From the NCBI RefSeq assembly GCF_001439815.1, contig NZ_JYLM01000003.1:310001-374000 (forward strand): 64,000 nucleotides of DNA, given 5' to 3'. Below are positions 37,719-49,405 of this stretch, one piece after another. A program made the translations under genes and the position numbers. This DNA is from Pseudomonas orientalis. Its GTDB lineage: Bacteria; Pseudomonadota; Gammaproteobacteria; Pseudomonadales; Pseudomonadaceae. Each line of letters opens with the position of its first letter. The stretch's first letter is position 1. Below the pieces are notes generated by a model, which did no database searches, had not been told where the DNA came from, and saw only the letters and a list, made by a program, of their open reading frames with translations.

Positions 37719-38477
37719 TTACACCGCCTCGGCCAACGCCAGGCTCAAGGCTTGCAACATGAACTCAACGAACGGCGTCGCTTCTGCCTGCTGATCCGAC
37801 GCCGAAAGCGCGGCATAGTAGGCATCCTGCTGATCCCGAATGACCGCCTCCACTGGCAGATAAGCCAGCGCCGGGCGCCATTGGCTGAGTATCAACGTCT
37901 GCCAGAGCCGCCCCATTCGTCCGTTACCGTCTGCAAATGGATGGATGAATTCGAACTCGTAATGGAATACGCAACTGGCAATCAAGGGATGCCAATCTGA
38001 AGCTGACTGCCATTGCAGCAAATCATCGATCAGCTGCGCCACGCGGCTCGCAGGCGGCGCCATATGGACCAGTTGTTCGCCACGATAAATACCAACCCCC
38101 GACTGACGAAACCGTCCGGCATCGTCTATCAATCCGAACATCAGCAATTCGTGGGCCTTCAGCAGGTCGGCACGATCACCCGGCGTCCAGTGCGGCATCG
38201 CCTCATAGGCTGCAAACGCATTGCGCACTTCCTGGATTTCCCGTGGCAGGCCCAGGACTCGCTTACCCTCCAGCACAGCGGTGACTTGCTCGACACTGAG
38301 GGTATTGTTCTCGATCGCGAGCGAAGCCTGAATGGTGCGGATCCGATTACCGCGCCTTAGCTGAGGCGTCTGGCGGCTATCGTCGCCGGCCGAGAGCTGG
38401 CCGATCTGCTCACTGATGTCGGCTACCAGCGCCAACATCTTTGTCGTCAGCGTCAACGGAGGTTGATAACGGCTCAT
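37719..38477 (-). CDS. Fic-domain protein, self-inhibited class II
   Basis: 252-aa Fic enzyme, probably an AMPylator of an unknown target. The core motif HPFADGNGRMGR (His179-Arg190) is complete with the catalytic His and the phosphate-binding GNGR. An N-terminal inhibitory motif S52-LAI-E56-N57 fits (S/T)xxxE(G/N), so the protein should hold itself inactive by its own Glu56. No separate antitoxin is next to it, which fits this built-in inhibition. It stands alone between slt and an ABC exporter, so its placement looks accessory. Confidence 0.9.
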   Translation of the reverse strand: MSRYQPPLTLTTKMLALVADISEQIGQLSAGDDSRQTPQLRRGNRIRTIQASLAIENNTLSVEQVTAVLEGKRVLGLPREIQEVRNAFAAYEAMPHWTPGDRADLLKAHELLMFGLIDDAGRFRQSGVGIYRGEQLVHMAPPASRVAQLIDDLLQWQSASDWHPLIASCVFHYEFEFIHPFADGNGRMGRLWQTLILSQWRPALAYLPVEAVIRDQQDAYYAALSASDQQAEATPFVEFMLQALSLALAEAV

Positions 38478-38541
38478 AGCCTCATCCAGATCATTTATAG
38501 AAAGGCCCTATGATGCCCTAAGGCGCAGGCACACCGCAGCT

Positions 38542-40308
38542 TCATTCCACCTGCTCGCCATCGCTGAACTGCAACGCCGCCAACCGCGCATACAACGGAT
38601 TGCTCGCAATCAACTGTTGATGCGTGCCCACCGCCACCAGCTTGCCTTGGTCCATCACTGCTATCCGATCAGCGTTTTTCACCGTGGCCAGGCGATGGGC
38701 GATCACCAGGGTAGTACGGCCCTGCATCAATTGCGGCAGGGCTTGCTGGATCAGGTGTTCGCTCTGGGCATCGAGGGCGCTGGTGGCTTCGTCGAGCAGC
38801 AGGATCGGCGCATCCACCAGCAAGGCACGGGCGATGGCCAGGCGTTGGCGTTGGCCGCCGGAAAGGCCCAGGCCGCCGTCGCCGAGGTGGGTCTGGTAGC
38901 CGTCGGGCATTTGCAGGATGAAGTCATGGGCATGGGCGATGCGCGCAGCGGCTTCGACCTGCTCGCGGGTGGCCGTGGGGTTGCCGTAGCGGATGTTGTC
39001 TTCGACGCTGCCGAAAAACAGCGCCGGGCTCTGGGAGACCAGGGCGAAGTGGCGGCGCAGGTCCAGCGGGTCGAGTTCGGTCAGCGGCTGGCCCTCAAGC
39101 AGGATGCGGCCTTGCTGGGGGTCGTAGAAACGCAGCAACAGGTCGAAAATCGTTGATTTGCCCGCCCCGGAAGGCCCCACCAGCGCAAGGGTTTCGCCGG
39201 GGTTGATCGTCAGGTTCAGGCCATCGATGGCGTAGCTGTCTGGCCGCGACGGGTAGGAAAAGCGCAGGTCCTGCAGTTCCATGCGCCCGCTGACACGCGC
39301 CGGCAAGCGCATGCCGCCGCTGGCCGGCGCCTGGATGTCGTTGTTCGACTGCAACAGTTCGCCGATCCGCTCTGCCGCACCGGCGGCCCGCTGCAACTCG
39401 CCAAGCACTTCACTCAAAGTGCCGACGGCGCTGCCGACGATCAGGCTGTAGAACACGAACGCCGCCAGCTCACCGCCGGAGATGCGCCCGCTGATCACGT
39501 CCATGCCGCCGACCCACAACATCACGCCCACCGCACCGAGCACCAGCATGATCACCAGGGTAATCAGCCAGGACCGCTGCAGGATGCGTTTGCGCGCGGT
39601 GGCGAACGCCTCTTCCACGGTCAGGGCGAAACGCTGTTCGTCCTGCACCTGATGGTTATAGGCCTGCACGGTCTTGATCTGGCCCAGGGTCTCGGACACA
39701 TAGCTGCCGACATCGGCGATGCGGTCCTGGCTCAGCCGCGACAGGCTGCGCACACGCCGGCCGAAGATGAGGATCGGCGCCAGCACCAGCGGCAACGCCA
39801 CCACGACAATGCTGGTGAGCTTGGGGTTGGTGATGAACAGCAGCACGATACCGCCAATGACCATCAAGGCGTTGCGCAGGAACAGCGACAGCGATGAGCC
39901 GATCACCGATTGCAGCAAGGTGGTGTCGGTGGTCAGGCGCGACTGGATTTCCGAGCTGCGGTTGTTCTCGTAGAAACCGGGGTGCAGGTAGATCAGGTGG
40001 TTGAACACTTGCCGGCGAATGTCCGCTACCACGCGCTCACCGATCCACGACACCAGGTAAAAGCGCGTGAAGGTGCCCACCGCCAGGCCCAGTACCAAGA
40101 CCATGAACAGACCGATGGACTGGTTGAGCAGGTGCGGTGACTGGGTCATGAAACCCTGGTCGACCAGCAGGCGTATGCCTTGCCCCATGGACAAGGTAAT
40201 GCCGGCGGTGACGATCAGCGCCAACAGGGCGCCGAGCGCCTGCCAGCGATAGGGCGCGATAAAGCGGCTGGCCAAGCGGATTGCGCGGCGTTGACGGGTT
40301 GAGAACAT
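38542..40308 (-). CDS. ABC exporter, fused membrane and ATPase domains
   Basis: Half-transporter of 588 aa that should act as a homodimer of the MsbA/LmrA/BmrA kind. Six membrane helices lie within residues 15-300, then a nucleotide-binding domain with GPSGAGKST, signature LSGGQRQR, Walker B ILLLDEATSALD and the H-loop IAHRL. The exported compound cannot be inferred; drugs or lipids are typical. It is preceded by no clear ribosome binding site. A sequence of this pattern occurs in PAO1 as PA3228. Confidence 0.88.
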   Translation of the reverse strand: MFSTRQRRAIRLASRFIAPYRWQALGALLALIVTAGITLSMGQGIRLLVDQGFMTQSPHLLNQSIGLFMVLVLGLAVGTFTRFYLVSWIGERVVADIRRQVFNHLIYLHPGFYENNRSSEIQSRLTTDTTLLQSVIGSSLSLFLRNALMVIGGIVLLFITNPKLTSIVVVALPLVLAPILIFGRRVRSLSRLSQDRIADVGSYVSETLGQIKTVQAYNHQVQDEQRFALTVEEAFATARKRILQRSWLITLVIMLVLGAVGVMLWVGGMDVISGRISGGELAAFVFYSLIVGSAVGTLSEVLGELQRAAGAAERIGELLQSNNDIQAPASGGMRLPARVSGRMELQDLRFSYPSRPDSYAIDGLNLTINPGETLALVGPSGAGKSTIFDLLLRFYDPQQGRILLEGQPLTELDPLDLRRHFALVSQSPALFFGSVEDNIRYGNPTATREQVEAAARIAHAHDFILQMPDGYQTHLGDGGLGLSGGQRQRLAIARALLVDAPILLLDEATSALDAQSEHLIQQALPQLMQGRTTLVIAHRLATVKNADRIAVMDQGKLVAVGTHQQLIASNPLYARLAALQFSDGEQVE

Positions 40309-40391
40309 AAGGGCTTCACCACTGACGGAGTCTATCCATCAACATTGGGGGAACTTGCGCAAATAACAATGAGTCAGGTTAATTATGCCCG

Positions 40392-40418
40392 CCGATAGGT
40401 GCCGCTAGAGGCTATCGG
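40392..40418. other. Inverted repeat in intergenic region
   Basis: CCGATAG (40392-40398) and CTATCGG (40412-40418) around 13 bases, between the divergent ABC exporter and the 57-aa gene. It resembles a worn remnant of the CCGATAG end seen at the REPINs, or an operator. Confidence 0.4.
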
Positions 40419-40553
40419 TCTAAGACTGATCTGGAAATATGTGCCGGTTTCTGGTGGACTGGGTGTCCGAACCGGTGAGCGTGTATGGAGTTGTAACAGC
40501 GCGGTCACGCGGGGGAATTAAAGTAGGTACACAACCTGATGAGGAGACAGGCC

Positions 40554-40727
40554 ATGACCTTGCAGAACAGCAGCAATGCCAAGATTGAAGTGATCCGCCA
40601 ACCGCAGGAGCTGCCTTGCTCGTACATCGATGCCAAGGGCCGCGAAGTGCAGATTACCGAAGAGATGATCCAGCAAGCGTGCAGCGAACTGGAACAGCGC
40701 CTGGTCAAGCCTGCACAGCAAGGCTGA
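40554..40727 (+). CDS. Small conserved pseudomonad protein
   Basis: 57 aa (MTLQNSSNAKIEVIRQPQEL ... CSELEQRLVKPAQQG) with an ATG at 40554 and GAGGAG upstream; the alternative start at 40539 is inside that site. It looks soluble, with a short beta part and an amphipathic C-terminal helix. A strong terminator follows it, which supports expression. No family function is known. It is convergent with pdxB. Confidence 0.7.
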   Translation: MTLQNSSNAKIEVIRQPQELPCSYIDAKGREVQITEEMIQQACSELEQRLVKPAQQG

Positions 40728-40744
40728 ACCGCCGACGCTCTTTC

Positions 40745-40772
40745 AAACCCGGCCCAGATGGCCGGGTTTTTT
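40745..40772. terminator. Bidirectional terminator before pdxB end
   Basis: Perfect 10-bp stem AAACCCGGCC / GGCCGGGTTT with loop CAGAT, then TTT on the plus strand. It serves the 57-aa gene, and pdxB in the other direction less strongly. Confidence 0.85.
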
Positions 40773-40781
40773 ATCGGCTGT

Positions 40782-41924
40782 CTAAACGCAGACCGCGCCC
40801 AGTGCGGTCACGATGTTCGACAACACGGCCGACTCACCGTTAATGCGCACTTTCAGGCCATCGATCTCGCGGCGCTCGGGGTAGTGCTTGCGCAGTAAAT
40901 CAAAGGCCTTGCGCTGTTCGTCCAGCGTTCCCACCAGGCTGCGACGCAAATCCGCATCATCGCGGCGCGGGTCGTACACGCTGCGGCACAAGGTTGCCAG
41001 CGCCCAGGCCGGGTCGGTTGACGCGTTCAGATGCACCTCTGCCAGCCACGGTTGCGGCAGCAGGTCGCTCAAGTGGATGCTCGGCGCCTGCCCCAGGTGC
41101 GCACAGAACGCCTGATAGATCTGCGCAGTGCCGCGCTGCTTGCCGTCCAGGCTGTAGCCAGCGATATGCGGGGTGGCCAGTACGCACAGGTCAGCCAGGT
41201 CGGCGTCCACCTGCGGCTCGCCTTCCCACACATCCAGCACCGCTTGCAGGTCTTCGCGCTCAAGCAACACTTGGCGCAGCGCGGCGTTGTCCACCACCGC
41301 GCCGCGACTGGCGTTGATCAGCCAGGTGCCGGGCTTGAGGTGTTCCAGGCGCTGGCGATCAAACAGATGCCAGGTGGCGCCATTGCCGGACTTGATCAGC
41401 GGCGTGTGCAGGCTGATCACGTCGCACTGCTCGATGATCTGTTGCAGGCTGACGTAATCGCCGTCTTCGGCGATCTGCCGTGGCGGGTCACAGACCAGCA
41501 CGTTCCAACCCAGGCCCTTGAGCACCTTGACCAGCCGCCCGCCGACCTCACCGGCGCCCACGATGCCATAGGTGCGCCGGGTGAGGTCGGCCCCTTCGAT
41601 TTCGGCCAGGGTCTGCAAGCTGCCCAGCACATAATCCACCACGCCCCGTGCATTGCAGCCGGGTGCGCTGGACCACTGGATACCGGCCTGCCGGAAATAA
41701 TCGAGGTCCAGATGATCGGTGCCGATGGTACAGGTGCCGACAAAACCCACCTTCGTGCCCTCGATCAACGCCCGGTTGACGTTGGTCACCGAGCGCACCA
41801 GCAGCACATCGGCCTGCTCGACCGTGGCGCGATCAATCGAACGGCCGGGCACGCGGCGTATCTCGCCAAATCCCTGGAAGAATGCATCGAGCAGCGGAAT
41901 ATTTTCGTCGGCGACAATCAGCAT
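40782..41924 (-). CDS. pdxB: Erythronate-4-phosphate dehydrogenase
   Basis: NAD-dependent enzyme of pyridoxal-5'-phosphate synthesis, 380 aa, D-2-hydroxyacid dehydrogenase superfamily. The start [20 protein letters not shown], the NAD motif [12 protein letters not shown] and the catalytic segment [15 protein letters not shown] are typical. The C-terminal PdxB dimerisation domain accounts for its extra length. AAAGGAG precedes the ATG at 41924. Confidence 0.96.
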   Translation of the reverse strand: MLIVADENIPLLDAFFQGFGEIRRVPGRSIDRATVEQADVLLVRSVTNVNRALIEGTKVGFVGTCTIGTDHLDLDYFRQAGIQWSSAPGCNARGVVDYVLGSLQTLAEIEGADLTRRTYGIVGAGEVGGRLVKVLKGLGWNVLVCDPPRQIAEDGDYVSLQQIIEQCDVISLHTPLIKSGNGATWHLFDRQRLEHLKPGTWLINASRGAVVDNAALRQVLLEREDLQAVLDVWEGEPQVDADLADLCVLATPHIAGYSLDGKQRGTAQIYQAFCAHLGQAPSIHLSDLLPQPWLAEVHLNASTDPAWALATLCRSVYDPRRDDADLRRSLVGTLDEQRKAFDLLRKHYPERREIDGLKVRINGESAVLSNIVTALGAVCV

Positions 41925-41987
41925 GGCAGGCTCCTTTGGCGGATCAGCAGTGTACAGGCATGGGATTCAAGTAACACCCGGGATGCC

Positions 41988-42076
41988 TGTGGGAGGGGGC
42001 TTGCTCCCGGTGGTGTTGTGTGAGTCGATGCATCTATGGCTGATGCACCGCTATCGGGGGCAAGCCCCCTCCCACA
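41988..42076. repeat. REPIN, GTGGGAGGGGGC type
   Basis: Inverted pair between the divergent pdxB and MATE genes. The left arm (41988-42010) ends CTCCCGGTGG in place of CCCCCGATGG; the right arm (42052-42076) is intact. Unlike most copies here it sits upstream of both neighbours. Confidence 0.85.
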
Positions 42077-42198
42077 TGGGTTCTGGGGTGCCTGCGTAGT
42101 CGCATTACAAATCAGCAACACAGGTTTTTTCCTGACCGTTGCGTCAACGCGTAGAATCCGCCGTCCTTGCGACTGCCTTTTTTATTGGACACCTGTAC

Positions 42199-43602
42199 GT
42201 GAACACTGCCACCGCTCCCCTCACCCGCCCCGCCCGCATCCGCCGGGAAGTACGCGGCCTGCTGACGCTGGCCGTGCCGATCATCATCGGACAACTGGCA
42301 ACCACCGCGATGAGTTTTGTCGATGCGGTGATGGCCGGGCGGGTCAGTCCAAAGGATCTGGCGGCGGTTGGCCTGGGTAACTCGATCTGGATCCCGGTGT
42401 ACCTGCTGATGACCGGCACCCTGCTGGCTACCACGCCGAAAGTCGCGCAGCGCTACGGTGCCGGCAAGTTCAACGAAATCGGGCCTTTGGTGCGTCAGTC
42501 ATTGTGGCTGGCGGTGGTGGTCGGCCTCTGCGGCGCGCTGTTGCTGCTGTGCGCCGAGCCGATACTGCACGCAATGAAGGTCGAGCCCGACCTGATCGAG
42601 CCGTCCATGGGCTATCTGCATGGCATCGCGGCCGGGATGCCGGCCATTGCGCTGTATTACGTGTTCCGCTGCTTCAGTGACGGACTGGGCCGTACGCGGC
42701 CGAGCATGGTCACGGGCCTGGCTGGCCTGGCGCTGAATATTCCGCTGAACTACATCTTCATCTACGGCCATCTCGGCCTGCCGGCCATGGGCGGCGTGGG
42801 GTGCGGCTGGGCCACGGCGATTGCGATGTGGGTGATGATGCTCGGCCTGGCCGGGTGGACGCGCTGGGGCCCGGCGTATCAGAGCAGCGAATTGTTCAAG
42901 CGCTTCGACTGGCCGCAATGGACGATGATCAAACGCGTACTGGGGATCGGCCTGCCGATCGGCGTGGCGATCTTTGCCGAATCGAGCATCTTCGCGGTCA
43001 TTGCCCTGCTGCTGGGCAGCCTGGGGGCCACGGTGGTATCCGGCCATCAGATCGCGCTGAACGTCAGCTCGCTGGTGTTCATGATCCCTTACTCCCTGAG
43101 CATGGCCGTCACCGTGCGCGTCGGCCAGGCCCTGGGCCGTGGCGAACCGCGTGAAGCACGCTTTGCCGCAGGCGTCGGCATGGGCACCGCGCTGGCCTAT
43201 GCCTGCCTGTCCTGCAGCCTGATGCTGGTGTTTCGCGAGCAGATCGCGGCGATCTACACCCCCGACCCGGTGGTGATCCACCTGGCGTCGATGCTGATCG
43301 TGTTCTCGGCGCTGTTCCAGTTCTCCGACTCGATCCAGGTCACCGCCGCCGGCGCGCTGCGCGGCTACCAGGACACCCGGGTGACCATGCTGCTGACCTT
43401 GCTCGCCTACTGGGGCGTGGGGTTGCCGGTGGGCTACGCCCTGGGGCTGACCGACTGGCTGGGCGAACCCAGCGGCCCAAGCGGCTTGTGGCAGGGCCTG
43501 ATCGTAGGCCTGAGCTGCGCGGCCGGCATGCTGCTGGTACGCCTGGCGCGCAGTGCGCGCCGGCGTATCCATGCCGACAAGGCGCTTACGCGCGTCGTGT
43601 AG
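42199..43602 (+). CDS. norM: MATE-family multidrug efflux pump
   Basis: Inner-membrane cation-driven drug exporter, 467 aa, with 12 membrane helices. The GTG at 42199 gives MNTATAPLTRPARIRREV; an ATG at 42139 would add 20 residues without family support. The sequence closely follows P. aeruginosa PmpM (for example QLATTAMSFVDAVMAGR, GLGRTRPSMV, AGHQIALNVSSLVFMIPYSL, GALRGYQDTRVTM). PmpM couples drug export to protons. The stop TAG lies inside a REPIN arm. Confidence 0.92.
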   Translation: MNTATAPLTRPARIRREVRGLLTLAVPIIIGQLATTAMSFVDAVMAGRVSPKDLAAVGLGNSIWIPVYLLMTGTLLATTPKVAQRYGAGKFNEIGPLVRQSLWLAVVVGLCGALLLLCAEPILHAMKVEPDLIEPSMGYLHGIAAGMPAIALYYVFRCFSDGLGRTRPSMVTGLAGLALNIPLNYIFIYGHLGLPAMGGVGCGWATAIAMWVMMLGLAGWTRWGPAYQSSELFKRFDWPQWTMIKRVLGIGLPIGVAIFAESSIFAVIALLLGSLGATVVSGHQIALNVSSLVFMIPYSLSMAVTVRVGQALGRGEPREARFAAGVGMGTALAYACLSCSLMLVFREQIAAIYTPDPVVIHLASMLIVFSALFQFSDSIQVTAAGALRGYQDTRVTMLLTLLAYWGVGLPVGYALGLTDWLGEPSGPSGLWQGLIVGLSCAAGMLLVRLARSARRRIHADKALTRVV

Positions 43603-43697
43603 GAGCGAGCTTGCTCGCGAAAAGCCTGAGAGCACCGGGTTAAACCAGAAGCGCTGCGTGATCGTTGGCGTTTTTCGCGAGCAAGCTCGCTCCTACA
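43598..43697. repeat. REPIN supplying stop codons of norM and tusA
   Basis: Inverted pair of TGTAGGAGCGAGC-type repeats (43598-43621 and 43674-43697). The TAG within TGTAGG of the left arm is the norM stop (43600-43602), and the TAG of the right arm, read on the minus strand, is the tusA stop (43695-43693). Confidence 0.92.
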
Positions 43698-43947
43698 AGG
43701 GTTCGGCGGCTTTCTTGCGGATCCAGTACAGGTATGTGCCGGCCTGCTCCTGCTGATCCACCAGTTCATGGTCGAGGAACACACAGAACTTGGGAATATC
43801 GCGGCGGGTCGACGGGTCGGTCGCGATCACCTTGAGCAGACCGCCCGGCGGCAGGTCACGGATGTGCTGGTGCAGCATCATTACCGGCTCCGGGCAGTTG
43901 AGGCCGGTGGCGTCGAGGGTGCCGTCGACGGGCAATTCAAGACTCAT
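43693..43947 (-). CDS. tusA: Sulfur carrier protein TusA
   Basis: 84 aa; carries persulfide sulfur for tRNA 2-thiouridine synthesis and other pathways. The active cysteine is Cys18 in the [12 protein letters not shown] motif (CPxP). AGGAG precedes the ATG at 43947. The last codons and the stop (KKAAEPL, TAG) run into a REPIN. In PAO1 tusA lies beside rlmM and acnA as here. Confidence 0.95.
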   Translation of the reverse strand: MSLELPVDGTLDATGLNCPEPVMMLHQHIRDLPPGGLLKVIATDPSTRRDIPKFCVFLDHELVDQQEQAGTYLYWIRKKAAEPL

Positions 43948-43976
43948 ACTTCACTCCTAAAACCAACCCGATCTCC

Positions 43977-44066
43977 TGTGGGAGGGGGCTTGCCCCCGAT
44001 GAAGGGGGCACATTCAACATAAATTTCGACAGTTATACCGCTATCGCAGGCAAGCCAGCGCCCACA
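43977..44066. repeat. Degenerate REPIN between rlmM and tusA
   Basis: Left arm (43977-44001) is intact GTGGGAGGGGGC type. The right arm (44042-44066) reads CGCAGGCAAGCCAGCGCCC and has lost its own palindrome, so the element is decaying. Confidence 0.75.
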
Positions 44067-44073
44067 TTGGGTA

Positions 44074-45150
44074 TCAGTGTCTCTTGGGTTTCTTAACGTC
44101 CACCAGACGGCGCAGGTGGCACGTCACTTCCTCGCGATCGTGGTACAGCTGCTTGCAACCGATCTCCACCCGAATACCGCGTGCCTTGAAGCCTTCTTCG
44201 ATCCGCTCGAGCAAACGCTTCACTTCGGCATAACGCTGCTTCATCGGCAACTTCAAGTTGACCACCGCCTCGCGGCAATACCCCTCGCCGATCCAGGTTT
44301 CCAGCAACGCCGCGTTGCGCGCGGGCTTCTCGACGATGTCGCAGACCATCCAGTCCACCGGCTGCTTGGGCACGAAGGTGAAGCCGTCGGCCATCAAGTG
44401 CTGCACCAGGCCGGTGTCCATCAGGCTTTCGGCCATGGGGCCGTTGTCGATGGCGGTCACCAGCATGCCGCGGTTGACCAGTTGCCAGGTCCAGCCGCCG
44501 GGGGCTGCGCCGAGGTCGACACCGGTCATGTCGCCGTGCAGGCGTTCGTCCCACTGTTCGCGGGGAATGAAGTGGTGCCAGGCCTCTTCCAGCTTCAAGG
44601 TCGAGCGGCTGGGCGCGTCACGCGGGAACTTCAAACGCGGGATACCCATGGGCCACATTGCCGAGTTGTTCGACTCGGCCAGGCCCATGAACACTTCGCG
44701 GCCGCTTTTGAACGTCAGCAGCAGGCGCGGCTTGCTCGGGTCGTCCACCAGCTTGCCGGCGTTAAGCAAGGCTTTGCGCAGGTGCACTTCGAATTTCTTG
44801 CAGAAGTTCGACAGTTCCTTGCCATCGTTGGTATCGACCATCTCCAGCCACAGGCTGCCGCACACCGGGAATTGGCGCAGGTGGGCGAGGATCACGCTGA
44901 TGCGGTCGGTTTCCGGCAGGTCGATAAACACCCCGCGCGCCCATTGCCTCGGGAAGATCAGCTCGGCGAAGCGCTGGCCGTGCATCAGGCGCTGCGCGCC
45001 GTCTTCTTCAGTGCAGACAAATTCGGCGCAAGCGCTGCCGGTCTTGGCCTTGGCGTAGCCGGACACGTTCAGGCGCGCGGCGTGTTCCGCGATCTCGGAA
45101 CAGACTTCGCCTTCAAAACCCGGGCGGCAGTGCATAAAAAGGGTGTTCAA
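44074..45150 (-). CDS. rlmM: 23S rRNA 2'-O-ribose methyltransferase
   Basis: SAM-dependent enzyme of 358 aa that methylates C2498 of 23S rRNA. The start is placed at TTG 45150 because AGGAG lies 6 bases before it and the protein then begins MNTLFMHCRPGFEGEVC like its homologues; an ATG at 45195 would add 15 unrelated residues. A THUMP-like N-terminal part precedes the Rossmann domain with DLGAAPGGWTWQL, the DWMVCDIVEKP motif and the K of NLKLPMK. Divergent from acnA. Confidence 0.93.
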   Translation of the reverse strand: MNTLFMHCRPGFEGEVCSEIAEHAARLNVSGYAKAKTGSACAEFVCTEEDGAQRLMHGQRFAELIFPRQWARGVFIDLPETDRISVILAHLRQFPVCGSLWLEMVDTNDGKELSNFCKKFEVHLRKALLNAGKLVDDPSKPRLLLTFKSGREVFMGLAESNNSAMWPMGIPRLKFPRDAPSRSTLKLEEAWHHFIPREQWDERLHGDMTGVDLGAAPGGWTWQLVNRGMLVTAIDNGPMAESLMDTGLVQHLMADGFTFVPKQPVDWMVCDIVEKPARNAALLETWIGEGYCREAVVNLKLPMKQRYAEVKRLLERIEEGFKARGIRVEIGCKQLYHDREEVTCHLRRLVDVKKPKRH

Positions 45151-45229
45151 TTGAATCTCCTGGCAACTGGATTGCTCTATCGCAATACCTGTCATGAAAA
45201 CGCGCGCATGATAGCCGAGATCGGAACCT

Positions 45230-45267
45230 TGGACTCAGCCATAGAGTCCAGTTATTAGCCTGCTAAT
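45230..45267. promoter_or_regulatory. Two inverted repeats between rlmM and acnA
   Basis: TGGACTC (45230-45236) / GAGTCCA (45244-45250) with a 7-base centre, then ATTAGC-CT-GCTAAT (45254-45267), a perfect 14-base palindrome. Both lie 75-112 bases before acnA. They have the form of operators; no regulator is assigned. Confidence 0.5.
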
Positions 45268-45341
45268 GAAAACAGCGCTACCTTGATAGTTCTGTTCGTC
45301 CCGTCAGGTCCGTAGCCGTGCGGACCATAAGGAGCCATGTC

Positions 45342-48083
<2,742 letters not shown>

Positions 48084-48101
48084 AGATCGCTGGAGATCAA
48101 A

Positions 48102-48189
48102 TGTGGAGGGGGCTTGCCCCCGATGGCGGTGTGTCAGGTTAAACATCTTTGCCTGATCCACCGCTATCGGGGGCAAGCCCCCTCCCACA
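48102..48189. repeat. REPIN, GTGGGAGGGGGC type
   Basis: Inverted pair between convergent acnA and the lpxO-like gene. The left arm lacks one G (GTGGAGGGGGC). The inner spacer is nearly identical to that of the copy at 51586. Confidence 0.87.
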
Positions 48190-48217
48190 TTGACTGCATT
48201 TCAAGGCAAAGACAGGC

Positions 48218-49156
48218 TCAGCCGAACAGCCACTTCCACAGCAGCACCAGCACAACCACCGCCAACACCGGCCGTGCAATCCGGTAGGCCTTGGGATGCT
48301 TGCGCTTCCACTGCTTGACCTGGCCGCTGAACCTGTCGCTGAAGGTCTTGCTCCAGGCATACGCCTGGTTGATCCCGCCTACGCGCTCGTCATCCAGGTT
48401 CTGCGGTGCGGTCGCGCGGCCCAGTTGCTTGCTGACCCAACGGTTGATGCCGGTCATCAGGCGATTGCTCAACGGCCGTTCAATGTCACAGAACAGGATC
48501 ACCCGGGTCTTGTCAGTCTCGTTCTTCACCCAGTGCACGTAGGTTTCGTCGAACATCACGTCTTCGCCGTCGCGCCAGGCATACACCTGGCCGTCGACAA
48601 AGATGCGGCAGTCGTCGGAGTTCGGCGTGGACAGCCCCAGGTGATAGCGCAGGGACCCGGCGAACGGATCGCGGTGCGGGTTCAGGTGGCTGCCGCCCGG
48701 CAACAGCGCGAACATCGCGCCCTTGACGTTGGGGATGCTGCTGACCAGCGCCACGGTTTTCGGGCACAGGGCCTCGGCCGATGGCAGCGGTTTGTCGTAC
48801 CACTTGAGATAAAAGCGCTTCCAGCCCTTCTTGAAGAACGAACCGAAACCGGCATCGTTGTTCTTTTCGGCGGCGCGAATGTAGCCCTCGTCGAACAGGT
48901 GCATGGCCTCTTCGCGGATCACTTCCCAGTTGTCCTTGAGTACGTCCAGCTCCGGGAACTTGCTGCGGTCCAGGTAGGGCTTGGACGGCACCGCGGAAAA
49001 CAGGTACATCAGGGCGTTATACGGGGCGAACAGCGCCGAATGGTTGACGAACTGACGCAGCATCGGCAAACGGGCCTTGCCGCGCAGGTGCACATACAGC
49101 GTACTGCCGATAAACAGCAGCAACACCGACAGTTTGGCGGCCAAAGAAAAGGTCAT
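48218..49156 (-). CDS. lpxO: Lipid A 2-hydroxylase-like dioxygenase
   Basis: Fe(II)/2-oxoglutarate oxygenase of the aspartyl/asparaginyl beta-hydroxylase fold, 312 aa, with a membrane anchor at each end (residues about 5-22 and the final VLAVVVLVLLWKWLFG). Iron ligands His161 and Asp163 (HRDPFAG) and His208 (YVHWVKN), and the 2-oxoglutarate Arg218, are all present. It matches LpxO, which adds a 2-hydroxyl to a lipid A acyl chain; pseudomonads have two LpxO genes, and which one this is stays open. AGGAG precedes the ATG at 49156. Confidence 0.85.
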   Translation of the reverse strand: MTFSLAAKLSVLLLFIGSTLYVHLRGKARLPMLRQFVNHSALFAPYNALMYLFSAVPSKPYLDRSKFPELDVLKDNWEVIREEAMHLFDEGYIRAAEKNNDAGFGSFFKKGWKRFYLKWYDKPLPSAEALCPKTVALVSSIPNVKGAMFALLPGGSHLNPHRDPFAGSLRYHLGLSTPNSDDCRIFVDGQVYAWRDGEDVMFDETYVHWVKNETDKTRVILFCDIERPLSNRLMTGINRWVSKQLGRATAPQNLDDERVGGINQAYAWSKTFSDRFSGQVKQWKRKHPKAYRIARPVLAVVVLVLLWKWLFG

Positions 49157-49299
49157 GCAGCAACTCCTGGAAATAAGCGCCTGGCCAGCAAACTTCCGTC
49201 GACGGGAAACCAGACGTAACAGCCGGCCATGATAAACACTTGGCGCATTATGCAGAAGGCCCATGCCGACCGGCTGATCTGGATCAACACGCCTTCCCC

Positions 49300-49399
49300 T
49301 GTAGGAGCGAGCTTGCTCGCGAAAAACCTGAGAGCGCCACGTTGAATCAGTAAACCCGCGTTATCGTTGACGTTCTTCGCGAGCAAGCTCGCTCCTACA
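49300..49399. repeat. REPIN, TGTAGGAGCGAGC type
   Basis: Inverted pair (arms start 49300, end 49399) between the lpxO-like gene and the cysK stop. Confidence 0.9.
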
Positions 49400-49405
49400 G
49401 CCGAT

